From the NCBI GenBank assembly GCA_029706075.1, contig JAINUG010000087.1, positions 2,294,001 through 2,358,000 on the forward strand: a DNA stretch of 64,000 nucleotides, in the 5' to 3' direction. Positions within the stretch are counted from its first letter, which is position 1. Each line of letters starts with the position of its first letter. Source of the DNA: Aldrovandia affinis. Taxonomy: Eukaryota; Chordata; Actinopteri; Notacanthiformes; Halosauridae. Below the pieces are notes generated by a model. That model worked only from the letters and a program-made list of their open reading frames with translations. It was not told the origin of the DNA and made no database searches. Shown here in pieces: positions 1-11,345 of the stretch. The translations under genes and the position numbers were made by a program.

Positions 1-193
1 TCAAAATAGGTTATTTTCTAGAATTGTGGAAATGTTACATACACATTATTTTTGGGACCGGTCCTAAGATGAACTAACTAACTGACCCTCCTTCCTTGTT
101 GCATTTCCTTGTTTGTCATTCTAAAATGTGCTCAATACATAACAATTGATGTTTTCTCATGGTCATAATGATGGATACCTTTTAAATATTACT
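1..193. other. unannotated intergenic DNA
   Basis: AT-rich sequence with no open frame, repeat or site that I can support. Confidence 0.6.
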
Positions 194-478
194 TGTAATT
201 TCCTTAAATGTAAAATGTAAATGGCACAGAATTGATTGATCAAAAATCCTATTGTTTGCTATTCAACAATACACAACAAACACAACAAAATGAATTGTCT
301 TAGATAAAGATGGATCAACATTTTACATCCATCCATCCATTGTAATTTCCTGGTGAAATGTAAAATGTAAATGGCACAGACAATTGATTGATCAAAAATC
401 ACACACTCATTACGGGTTTGCTATTCAACAATGGGACACAACAAACACAACGGGAAAATTAATTGTCAACCTTAGAGA
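194..478. repeat. imperfect tandem duplication, two ~120-140 bp copies
   Basis: Copy 1 (about 194-310) and copy 2 (about 341-478) align along their whole length: both carry TAATTTCCT, AATGTAAAATGTAAATGGCA, TTGATTGATCAAAAATC, TTTGCTATTCAACAAT and ACAACAAACACAAC in the same order. They differ mainly by short insertions in copy 2, several of them G-rich (GGTG, GGG, GGG) plus one of about 11 bases. A short CATC run at about 328-340 separates the copies. No coding potential was seen. Confidence 0.8.
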
Positions 479-844
479 TTTCTTGCTGTGAGGGATCTAT
501 CCACTGCACCAACTGACTTACCATTTACAATGATTTGTAAAATAATATGGTTTGATGTTTTCCTTTAAAAATTGAACAGTACCAATTGTTATTTTGCAGA
601 CTGTTTCAGTTTAGATCCTCTAATTACATTTTTAATTATGCAAAGGTGAAGGTGTTGTATTACCAATAATCAGTGGCACAATGCTCTTTGAGGGGGCACC
701 CTCAGTTCTCGGGCAAAATTGTCAATTTACTATGAGAAAAGTCTGTTTTAAAGAAATATCAGCCATATAGGAGGAGTCTGGTGACATTCAGTGGGACAGG
801 TTTTGGAACATTGTTTCTAATATTCATTGGACAAGGCTAGGTGA
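479..844. other. unannotated intergenic DNA
   Basis: No supported feature; ordinary AT-rich sequence. Confidence 0.55.
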
Positions 845-1270
845 AGCCACAGGTGTGTCTTAATAGGGCATTGGGCCTCCATGAGCCACCAGAACAGCTT
901 CAATGCACCTTGGCACAGATTCTACAAGTGCCTGGAACTCTATTGGGGTGCAATGCATCGTTTGAGACAGTGTTTTCAGTCTTCAACAAAACATCAAACA
1001 CTGCTCCAGAATCTCCCATAAGTGTTAAGTTAGGTTGAGATCTGGCAACTTAGATGGCCATGGCATACGGTTTGCATCGTTTTCATCCTCATCAAAGCAT
1101 TCAGTGACCACTCGTGCCCTGTGAATGGCGGCATTGTCATCCTGGAAGAGACCACTTCCATCAGACTAGAAATGCTTCACCATAGGATGAAAGTGATCAC
1201 TCTACAGGGTTGAGTGCATCCAAACAATGCCTGGAAAGTGCACCCTACACCAGAACCCTCCATTTTCCCA
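845..1270 (-). pseudogene. Tc1-like transposase relic (3' part)
   Basis: Read on the minus strand, about 1155 down to 980 encodes the signature region of a Tc1/mariner DDE transposase: a GLFQDDNA block with the second catalytic aspartate, then HRARVVTE, and further on MPWPS and PDLN followed by HLWEILE, the block that ends the DD34E catalytic motif. The frame is broken: Pro and Ile of the usual DLNPIEHLWE are replaced by Leu and Thr, and the next codon is a stop. Sequence at 1155-1265 matches the part of the gene upstream of the aspartate but is frameshifted and shortened; 860-980 corresponds to the C-terminal part, also degraded. No terminal inverted repeats are visible. This is an old, dead fragment. 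The family call rests on these motifs and is secure; the subfamily is not determined. Confidence 0.85.
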
Positions 1271-3179
1271 TGTGTTTCATGTATTTTGGCAGTTACTTTG
1301 AATGGTAATTGTCTATGAGTGATTCATAGTTATCTAGTAGGCTATGTATATTGGCGCTCATCAATGCGACATATGCAATTAATGTGTCAAATTGTCTGTT
1401 TCTGTACGGTCATCCGCACAGAATTAGGCTAATTCTAAGTTCGCTAGCTGGCTTGTCCAACAGGTGCAATTGAAGCACACAATCAATTTAAAAGTGTTTA
1501 AACAATGTGTCCAGCTAGACTACTAATTCATTTGTAGAACCCATTAATCACGCCAAAATGTGTACGAGGCAAAAAGCAGACTGACATTTATATTATTATT
1601 ATGATGTTAATTTAGCTTCATTAGCAGAGAATGTGATTATGCAGCAAGGATGCATCGCTGCATGCCAGACCAGTGCAAGCACTGCTCCTGGGAGAGATGA
1701 GGGCAGCACAATCACTGAGACAGATGCAGGCGACTCAAGGGGTAGACAAATAGACCTGGAAATAAAAGCAAAAAATAATTGATGAACTGAAATTGGTCTT
1801 TGAGACTTTCTGTTTGGGTGCTTTAAAGTCTGTACATATTTTCCAGAGGAGGATACTGATTTACTCATCCCTAAAGATTGACTTGCCGATGGGGATTATA
1901 CAAGGAAACACATTCGCAGCCTGCCCATTACGCTCATGTACAAAGAGGCAGATGCATCATTGGTAACTGGTTCAAAAAATATGTGTCCAGTGGCTGGAAC
2001 ATAGCAAATTGACAGATGCGGTTTTTAGTTTTCCACGTACGTACATGTAACATGTGGCACGCCTGCCTTTTGGCTGCTGCCCTCCATGCCCCCAAAAAGC
2101 TCTCTCTCAGGCATGGCAGGCTGTGCTTTTATAATGGCCTAACGAAGGCAATGGCTAACACCTGAGTTGATTGCTCATTAGCCTCAGGTGAGCCTGCCTG
2201 TAGGTGAGGCCGCTGCTGTCCGAGGTCCTGTAGTCCTCTCCAGGCTGTGGGAGGGAACAGGAACACCTGACAGCAGCCAAAAGTGTCACACGGTGTGTCA
2301 CCTGAAAACTAGTAGAAATGTAGAGCCGGAATGTTTTGGTGCATGATGCCCCTGTTAATAAGGCAACACATAGCAATAATGCAAGGCTATGTGATGTTTA
2401 ATTTGGCATGCGCTGATGAATACTGGAGTCTAGTCAAAACATATAAGCATTTAAAACCTAACGTTAGTGAGTTATATTTTTCATAAACAACAGAATGTTG
2501 GTCAGGAACAAAAATGTTTTCAACATGTGATAGCTAACTTTACATTACTTCATTCTGGAGTTTTGTGAGCAGACATTCAGTTTGATACGCGCTGACTTGA
2601 AGCCTGTAACATTGTTGACAGAATTCATAATGAGTAAGCATGACTGATACCTGCGCTAGCTGGAATCCAAAACAGACATATCGCTACCCTTGCTTGGTTA
2701 GCTAGTTAGCTAGCATTAGGAAAAAAATGGATTGTATTGAAGATTGTAATGCAAATGAAGTCAACGAAACAAGCTAAATACTTTGGCGGCTGGCTTCCTG
2801 TAATCACTTCATGCTTCATACAGATGAGACGACATACAACCGGCTGCATCCCCATTATACGCAACTGCAGAAAGGCACAGTGTCTCTGTTGGAACAGGAG
2901 CACGGCAAAATGCTGTAACGTTAGCTTGCACTGCAGGAGATTTCCAATTCAAAACAATCCAAGTCAAAAAACTGCTATTGTAGATAGAAAACCAGTACTT
3001 GCTGTTGTTGTTCTCCAGTAACAATGGACAAGCAAGGACTCATGTGGCTAGCTAACTTCCTATATCTATGTTTTCACCTGCAATCTAAATGCAAAGTAGC
3101 CAACAATAGGTAGGATCTGAAGGTTAGTGGCAGCTAGATAGATACCAGAACTGTGTGCATTGTCATTTTAGTTCTGTGC
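1271..3179. other. unannotated intergenic DNA
   Basis: Several 60-95 codon open frames occur on both strands (for example 2737-3021) but overlap each other in opposite directions and match no family I know. A short GCTAGTTAGCTAGC-like run lies near 2700. No other supported feature. Confidence 0.5.
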
Positions 3180-3202
3180 TTGTGTTAAAATAATGTTATG
3201 AA

Positions 3203-3270
3203 AATATCAACTATAATAATAATAGCGGTCATTATCATCATCGTCATCGTCACCATCATCATAATCACCA
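3203..3270. repeat. degenerate ATC/ATT microsatellite
   Basis: Interrupted trinucleotide run (AATAATAAT, then TCATCATCGTCATCG and CACCATCATCATAATCACC). Confidence 0.8.
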
Positions 3271-3788
3271 CACTGACACTTTTCATAGATCTTACAACAT
3301 AAACAATCTGTTTCTCCCTCTTAATTCATCTATTAATGCAGGAATTATATTGATGCAATATGCACACATTTCTGAGAATTATTTTTACTTCACATTATGC
3401 CCATAACAGCAGAATCTTGTTTTTGTCATGGTTGTTTGGTCAAACATTGATCACCAAGCAACATGCTCTTCCTTTGTGCCATTTCCTCCGCCCTCATATG
3501 GTCATATGGAATGCTTCCTGAAATAAAAAAAGCAAGTGCTAAACGCTAAAACCTGGGCTAGCAAATCCATTAGGAGGGTTGTTTTATGCAATCCAGAGAT
3601 GAATCAAAGCGGTTCTTCCCAAAGAGTGGCCCAGATGCGGACGAGGCCCAGTCATGGCCCGACTGATCCAGCGCCAAAGAGTGATTGTGAAGCGCTGGAT
3701 CCAACAAGGAACAACTGACACTCATTAACGTATATCAGAGGAACTTGAATCTGCCAGTTACAAGGGGAGGGAGTTGGAGTTTGGGAGC

Positions 3789-3817
3789 GGGGGGCGGGGG
3801 TTGGGGGATGGCGGGGG
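3789..3817 (+). other. G-quadruplex-forming motif
   Basis: Four runs of five or more G separated by loops of 1, 2 and 5 bases: six G (3789-3794), C, five G (3796-3800), TT, five G (3803-3807), ATGGC, five G (3813-3817). A further GGG lies at 3783-3785. The pattern fits the usual G4 rule with long tracts and short loops; folding in vivo is an inference. Confidence 0.75.
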
Positions 3818-3829
3818 CAGGATGAAAAT

Positions 3830-4120
3830 CAAGGGAGCTGTCAGACGAAACGGACCCTTCTTTATCTTTCAGCACCTGCTTTGTTTCCCTGCAGGAGCGC
3901 CCCGGCTTGTCTCGCCTGGTCTTTATCGGAACTTGACTGAGCTCATGTGGGCTTACGAAGGCCAGAGCAGGGGACATAATGGAACGTGAGCCATGGCGTG
4001 CCTCTCAGAAGGAGTCCTCCCTCCCATATTTTTATCAAGGATTGCTGGTGAGATTTGAGATCGGGGCATCAGCCATAATGAGAACCAACTGCCCAGGTGA
4101 CTTTTGTAAATGGTCTTGTC
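3830..4120. promoter_or_regulatory. possible conserved non-coding block (weak)
   Basis: More balanced GC and more complex than its surroundings, directly after the G-rich tract. Short overlapping open frames on both strands show no family similarity. The call rests on composition only and could be wrong. Confidence 0.2.
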
Positions 4121-4864
4121 AGCACACCTCAGTCTCAAAGATGATGGTGTTGCTGGTGGGGCTAGGGGTGGAGGGGGGGGTGTTTCTGAGTTTACTCAAC
4201 TTCTTTTTGCTTTCTCGTGAAATGCCTAGCACTGTAACTTTATTTATTGTGAAGGTTTTTGCTTTCTGTTTCTGGTTAGTAACATACACATCATTTTTTA
4301 CACTCAATTTGAGAGTCCATGTTAAACACAAAGCGTGCTCCATTTAATGGAATGGAGGCCCAAGGCCCAGATACAATATACTCACAATGCACATTGCCAC
4401 TTTGAGCTACTGATTAAGCAAGCATTGGTTGTTATTTCCTTACACAACATTATAAATTTAGCAGTTGTTGAAATTCTAATGTTACGGACAGAGGACACCA
4501 TGGTCACATTAAATAGAAAACCAGACTAATTTAAATACCTTTACGCATACTGTCTGTTCTGTATTGAGGGTCTTGCTGCATCAAAACCTGACTCTTAACA
4601 TTTAAGTATTTTTTTATTCTAAGGATGTGGTTGCCCGACCAGGATGCAGCTAGGTTTGCCAGTATCCATGAGAATATTAATTCAAAATGTTCTGTAAATT
4701 TCCTATCAGCATCTTTCTATGAGAGATGGAATCCCTCGTTGAAAAAACATAAATCTCTGTGGTTGTGGTTTTCCCTGGAGAGCATCTGCTCCAAATCTGT
4801 TTTTATTTTCTTAGTTATAGGCTTTAGGCTGGCTCTGGCTTCTCAGATAACCTTTAACTGTTGT

Positions 4865-5466
4865 TATGACAATGATATACTTTTCTACACAAACTTTTCA
4901 CTATCATAGCTCCTTATGACAAATTATTTGAAAATGCATTACTTTAACATGGTCTAAATAATGTTATGACACGGTCATGCACTTCACAAACACAACATAA
5001 AACAAATTCATTTCATCCACCTGTATTTTCAAAGGAGTCATAGCAGGGATGAATTTAAAATAATCTATATATCAGGAAGAACTAATGCCAATATACATAT
5101 GAAATTATAAACTCATGACAATGTGTTTTTGCATGAGGTATCACTATTTGGAAAGTTGTCAATGTCATAACCTTGAACCAATTATTGACATATTATTTTT
5201 CATGTCATGGTGAATGCAGTGTTGACACCCCTGCCATAGTGAGCCTTCTGTGCATGTTATTATGTCAATTGTGTCATAACAAGGGTATGTCATAGTTGAC
5301 ATGAATGGACATGACACCCTATGACAGGTATTATGTCATGGTAAAGATACTGTCATTTTCATGTCGTAAGTGTAAAAGTGTCACCGACCTGTCCTCTTAT
5401 AAATTATATTTTGAATACTGCTGTCTGTTTGTAAAGACTGTCATATTGTCATCTGTCATAGTCTTC
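4865..5466. repeat. TGTCAT/ATGACA motif cluster, probable decayed mobile repeat
   Basis: By eye about 15 copies of TGTCAT or its complement ATGACA fall within 600 bp, densest at 5160-5470 (for example GTGTCATAAC at 5270 and ATGTCATGG at 5203 and 5331). Fish genomes contain non-autonomous elements built from such palindromic units, so a decayed MITE is likely, but I see no clean terminal repeats or target-site duplication. An A14 tract follows at about 5537. Confidence 0.5.
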
Positions 5467-5799
5467 CCCGCTACACCAAACTGCTCAAACCTTGTCTCTT
5501 TTGAGTATGAGGAAAAAATACCAAAAAGCAAACCAAAAAAAAAAAAAAACAGCAAAAAAAGAGTAACAGGGGATTCTTTTATTATGGTTCTTAAAATAAA
5601 TGGGAAAGCCAGAGGGGGAGAGAAGAATGCATTTGAATATGAAAACTATAACAAATGGCTGATGCAAAAGGCCAGTGCTTTCATAAATTACAATCATATG
5701 TGATGTGCCCTCCCTTCCTGTCTTGATTAAAAGGACACACTCGCGCAAAACACACACGCACACGCACGCACTCAACAATTTTCCTGCATCTTGGCGCAG

Positions 5800-6135
5800 A
5801 GGCCCAAGAGCGGTCTTTAAAATTCTCCCTGAGTCTCACGCTTCTTAATACATCTGTCAAAGCTTGTCAAGACTCGTATGACAACTTGGATCTTTCAGGC
5901 AGCAAAGTGCAATAATGTTGTGTAATTTCTCATATCCGCTTCTAATCTTAGCTAATGAAATTGTCATCCGACACGGCGGCTGAGGAGCTCTCGTGGAAGA
6001 GACAGTGCGTAATTGCCTCGATAGAGCCCGTCCCTGGAGAACCATCCATCCTTTAATCTTTTTATTGCACAGAGGAGAAGGAGCGCGGTTAGCTGTATCA
6101 TCATTTTCCATGCCACTAATGTATCTTTTTTCTCT
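5800..6135. promoter_or_regulatory. candidate conserved enhancer (homeodomain-rich)
   Basis: A mid-GC block of high complexity in AT-rich surroundings. It holds TAAT-type sites (TAGCTAATGAAATTG near 5950 and GCGTAATTGCCTCG near 6008) and several scattered CpGs, unlike its neighbours. Opposite-strand open frames (5857-6158 region) overlap each other and look accidental. Conservation cannot be seen from one sequence; this is an inference from texture and motifs. Confidence 0.35.
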
Positions 6136-9100
6136 TTAATGAATAAAACACAAGTCAATACTCTAGGAATTGTGGCACTATATAATCTGTGGCAGCAAAT
6201 GCTTCATAATATACATTTGATGTAATATTAAATGTACAACTTGCCCATGCCGGTGTTATTAAAAGAGCAAATGCGCCAAAATGTCAAACTTAAAGAAAGT
6301 CAATAAATCAAAGTCAATTCTCAAGCTGAGCTGACACCAGCCGTTCATTCCAAGGGTCTTCAAAGATGACCAGAAGAAAGCTGTGGGCTGCTGTTTGAAA
6401 CGTTTGACAGTTTGTTAACCAAAAGGTGTCCAGTGTTTTAAAGTCTTTTTGCCATCTGATGCATCCAACACAAGTTCATTTTTTTTTTTGTTGCACCACA
6501 GGAAGTTCACAAAAAGGCAGAAAATGTAAGGGATTCAGTGCCGCTGATATACAGTAAGGGAAATTTCATGTGAGGTTACAAAATATTCTAGTGTCAGCCA
6601 TGTGCACACTGATCTGAATAGTCCTACTGCAGGCCAGGAGTTTATTCCTTGGGATTCTCAGTTACAGTACATTTACAAAAACAGGCATCACACATTATTT
6701 TTATAAGTTACACATTTTATATATCACACATTAGTCAGTACTGTAAGTCCAAAATACTTATTGTTCACTATACAATTAGTATAAATGAAAGTGTCACCAT
6801 TTTCGCATATCCGGTTCCTCCCCTTCCAAATGTTGTGATATACTTATTATCACAACATTAAAATGAAGATGTTTGGCTTCAGAAACTGTATCTTTTGTAT
6901 GATTGTAAAGTGTGTAGTCTGTCCTGGACAAGGGTGTATGTCAAACAAATAGATCCTACATATTTGCTGGTAGAATTAAAGTAACACACGGTTACCAAAA
7001 TAATTTGATGGGTCTGATTGAAGTGCTGGAGATGAACTGAAGTGGCCTTGAAGAGTCAGCTGTCTGTGCATCTCAGTCTTTCAGCACACACGTCCATTCC
7101 CCACGGGGCTTACAATCAAATATAATTATGATATGAAGCACAATCCATGGATCAGGACTGGGGTCTAGATATTCTGGCATAGTCTTTTCAATCAGACAAC
7201 CCTACTCCTCTTTTGAGAATGGTAGCAAAAATGCACCTGGGCGGCAGTAGAAATGTTAGTTTCATCCATCGCAAACGGAATATTTCTTGCCTTCACCAAG
7301 TTTGATAGCTTTGTGGTCTGCAATAAAGGTATTTCCATCAACATGGGTTTGGCAGTGCAAATGGTGCTGTGAACATTTCGTGCCTGATCATTTCTTTCTG
7401 TTTTCGTCCACCCAAACCGAATTGTAGCTCTCATCTATTGTATATATTTCACTTTCCTATAAATGGATAGATCAGCACTGAACTGGAGGATTGAAGAGTT
7501 ACTTGCCATTATTTGGTTTGTTGAGAGAGGGAGGGTGTTGGTGTCAAGGTTGCTATTGAGCTGTGTCTGTTTGTAAAATTGCCTAGTTAACAGGACTTCA
7601 TTAATTGTAACACTCACATTGTACATGTATATTGCAATATTCAGAATGTGCTGTCATTTGCTCAGTATATATTGAAGGATTCCATTATTGTTTCTGTCAG
7701 TAGATTAGTGTTCAGAGCAGGAAAGACTGACTTCCTGTCCACAGTGAGAACATTTGACAGTTTGGGAATTCCAGAGAGGTCCATGCATAGATATGGTAGC
7801 AAGCATTTAGAGTATCTTCTCTTTCTGATTGCATTCATTGTGCCATATACAGTAGCTCTTGTTAGTTTGCATTTAATGACACCAAGGTGAACACATAACA
7901 AATCAAACTGCACAATTTAACTGCACATGGCTCACATACAACAGACCTTCAACAGTGTGTCACGGCAAATTGGCTATTTTAAGCATGAAGAATTAAAGGT
8001 TTTATCCCTTGAAAGTCACCAGTAATAAGTATTTACTTATGTTTTTGAAACTCAACCATGTAGGGCACCAGCCACCTCTGGTAAGCACTGCCCTTACTTT
8101 CTACCACCTTCATACATTGCTGAGAATGCTTCAGTCTGAACTGTGGCACTTCAGTTTTCAGTTTTAGTTTTAGTTCACTATTCCATGCCTGCATTTCTAG
8201 GACAAAAACATACATCTCATTTTGGGAGGAGTGCTCCTGTTGCATCCTTTCAGACAGTGGATTTCTTGCTTCATTAATATCAAAATGACCAGTTCACCAT
8301 GGCACAAATGTGTGATACTTAAATTGGATCATCTGGTTGGAAAATATGCAGTCACACCCTTGCCAGGTAATATAATCTGTTAATCCAGCCCCTTTTACAA
8401 TACCCCCGCCTTGCGCCATCACTTTTCCTGTAGTGAAAACACAAAAGCCATACAAGTGCTTCTGCTGCTCTGTAGTGTTACGATCAACCATTGCATTGTC
8501 CATTGTGTGTCCAGAGACATAGTTTCACACGGAGGATGTTTGGGGTACATGTGGGATTCCCCAGAAGAGAAAGAATTCAATACCAAGGGATTGTTGCTAT
8601 CAAATAAAGTTCACTTAACTATTTTTGAAACAGTTCTTCTGTTTGCCTTTGAACCTTTGAGACTTTGGCTTGAGTGTTTTTACCATGCGTTTTATTTTTT
8701 CCAACATCGTGGAATGGCATGAATATCAATGATTATAAATGATGCGTGGGGCAATTCAGCATGTGTGCCTTTTCGTTAAGAATTTGAGAAATGTATTAAT
8801 TTGACATATCTGACTACTCTTCAAAGGCATTTCAAGTTGAAAAGTCAAAAAGTGAGCAGGCCTCCCAATGTTGCACATATCATAAGTTAAAATTAATAAA
8901 CCCGGAAGGCTCCTTTTTATTGATGAAGTATGTTCTGACAGCACTCAAGTCCTGTCCGGGGTGGCTGAGATTTATATTGGAAGAGAGGGCGGCCTGCAAG
9001 CAGACGCTTCACATGTGTCTCTGCACCGCTTTCTCATTGCTGTTTTTAAGGAATCCCGTAATGATCGTGTGGATCTTGTAAAGCAGGTGATAAATTTGTA

Positions 9101-9303
9101 CTCTGTCTGGCCCAGAGGAGTTCCTCGTGGAATAATGCAAGAATGCCATATGTTCTAATTGTCCAGCACCCCTTCCGTTGGAAATCAGAACACTTTACAT
9201 CATAATATTATGGCAGGGAATACTTTTGTGTGCATGTCTGCCGTTTTCTTGACATCCTATAACCCGTTTGATGTCATCAAGATCTATACTGAGAGATAGA
9301 CAT
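6136..9303. other. unannotated intergenic DNA
   Basis: AT-rich sequence with many 60-105 codon open frames on both strands (7192-7434, 7648-7890, 8411-8722 and others), none recognisable. A short poly-T lies at about 6480. I see no transposon termini, RNA gene or splice-bounded exon. Confidence 0.5.
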
Positions 9304-9407
9304 GTGTGTCTGTTGCATGCCTTCAATTTATTTGACAAATGTCGATATCGCTCGCTCCAGAATGAAAGCCCTGGCATGTCTCCTGTAACCTGTCTGGCTT
9401 GTGTCAG
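9304..9407. repeat. locally repeated segment A, copy 1
   Basis: About 105 bp aligning with 21252-21357 in the same orientation, sharing TGTCTGTTGCA, AATGTCGATATC, CTCCAGAAT, AAAGCCC and ending TGTGTCAG; I estimate roughly three quarters identity. The copies lie 12 kb apart. It could be an old SINE remnant or a duplicated conserved element. No coding signal. Confidence 0.65.
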
Positions 9408-11129
9408 CCATGATAAATTTGGAGCAGGTTTCATCTTTTTTAAACTGACTGCATATGTGGTTTCTGGTGAATCAGTATCAATATACTCATTACAAGCATG
9501 TGTGTGTGCATCTAAAAATTAATAAACAACTGTTTATCCCTGTTTTTGAATTGATACATTTGGAATTCTCAATCATAATTGTAAGCCCATCCTATCAACA
9601 TGGAAAAGTTATTAATAAATACATTATAATAGACGGCATCAATATTCCCAACTGAAATCCCTTCTTTGAGTACAAGTACAGTAGATGTCACAGCACAGTA
9701 GCAGCACAGCGTCTCTGGTACTTGCTGATGACATCATTGTGACATTGCATGGGCTAAATAGATAATAATTCAATAAAACTGATATTGGTTCGCCTTATAA
9801 CAGATATAGTGAATAGTATCATTTTCTTGCTATTTACATTCAGCTATATCAACCGCTATGCTAGAGACCGCACTCAAATGTGGTTCTTAGACACAGCACA
9901 TTATTACAAAGTTGATGTATAATTACACTGTCCATCTCACAGCATACCACCTATGTGCATGATCATAATAGCTTAAATATAGATTTCTTTATTTGTAACA
10001 ATAGCCTTTATATCTGTTTTGTAAACAGAAGGCTGTCACACAATCTCTCTCACATGTGGGCAACCCCTGTAAACAGATCAATTGACTTGACAAATTTTCC
10101 CAGGGTTCAAGTGGTGTCCTACCCTAGCCTCTGTTGTGCTTTGGGGGAGAGCAGGAATGTAAATCTGAGGTCCCAGAAGTACAGAGCTCAAAAACAGAAA
10201 GGGATCATGCCCTTGCAACCCGCCAAGGTGGTGAACGTCTGCAATTTGGTCCCTGCCATCGCTAGCAGAAGCTGAGGTAGCAACGGAGCAGGTTTTCACC
10301 ATAAATGTAAAAGGTATTCTTATGCTTGTTTCTCATACTAGTGTTTATTTGTGGACTGGAGTTTTAGGTCATTCATGTTTGCAATGAATACAATTTGAAC
10401 AAACCTGTTTATAAAAATGAAAATGCATTGAATGAAAATCATCACAACATAATGACAGACGTTAACATTTCACCAGTTTCATTCTACATTCAAGAGCTTG
10501 TGTTTTGGTCTTGTTCAACAGCATTTTGCACAAAAATTGTCCCAGGAAAAATTTATTGAAAAACGTGAATATGAAGGTCTTTTTTTTCCAACGTTCTGTA
10601 TTTGTGGACTTTCAAGTCATTCAAGTTCAAAAAGAACACTACCTCTTTGACATAACTATAAATCTAATGATTGAAAATAAAGGACAACATAAGAAAAAAT
10701 GTCATTGTCTTGTCATTTTTAAAATTGAAAAAAAAATTGTTCAACTTTGCATTCACATTTAGTGTAACACTTTGTAGTTGTCCAGGCTAGAAAATAGACA
10801 GAGTGTAAGCTTCCTGCCCTTCTGAAGTAAAAAAAATGTTCTGCTACAATATTTAGACATTAATTTTATCATTCATGGATCAAGAAATTTTGTAAGTACA
10901 TTTCTCACTCTTCTCCCGTTTGTAATGTCATTGTCCTCATATATATTCATTGTGCAGCAACTGTGAATATAAAGGGCTTTGTCTCTTAGGAATGCTGCTT
11001 GTACATTATACAAAGCTATGTTTAACTCCAATAAAGCAATCCAATTAGATAGTAAAGAAAACAGCAATTTTCCCACCATACTGAATGTTTTGGCAACAGC
11101 CTGCATCACATGACAATCATATGTTAGAA
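9408..11129. other. unannotated intergenic DNA
   Basis: AT-rich, with overlapping short open frames only and no supported feature. Confidence 0.5.
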
Positions 11130-11345
11130 TTTTCAAAACCATCCGTCTTCCCAGTCTATACTACAACCCGAAACCCTCCGTCTCCCCAGTCTATACTACA
11201 ACCCGAAACCGATGATTCCAAATGTATCCACTTGGGAGAGCGTCTTCGAAAAGTTCAATTTTCAGTGACGAAAATGCCGTCTTAGGCCACAGTGGAGAAA
11301 AAATATGCGTTTTCAAATGTATCCGCATTAATGTGGACATGGCCT
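11130..11345. repeat. dispersed repeat relic with internal 35-bp tandem duplication
   Basis: Units at 11143-11177 and 11178-11211 are nearly identical (CCAGTCTATACTACAACCCG in both). The following sequence, including TCAAATGTATCC at about 11314 and CGCATTAATGTGGACATGGC, resembles the end regions of fish non-autonomous DNA transposons in which 'vertical' palindromic words such as GTATCC and GTGGAC recur. Exact family not determined. Confidence 0.5.

Noticed and set aside
2695..2720. GCTAGTTAGCTAGC palindromic run as a regulatory site
   Set aside because: Short, low-complexity, and similar AGCTAGCTAG runs occur near 26120 and 37850, so it carries little information.
3590..3735. Possible transposase-like or coding segment (GCGCCAAAGAGTGATTGTGA)
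   Set aside because: The translation did not match a transposase family convincingly in any frame.
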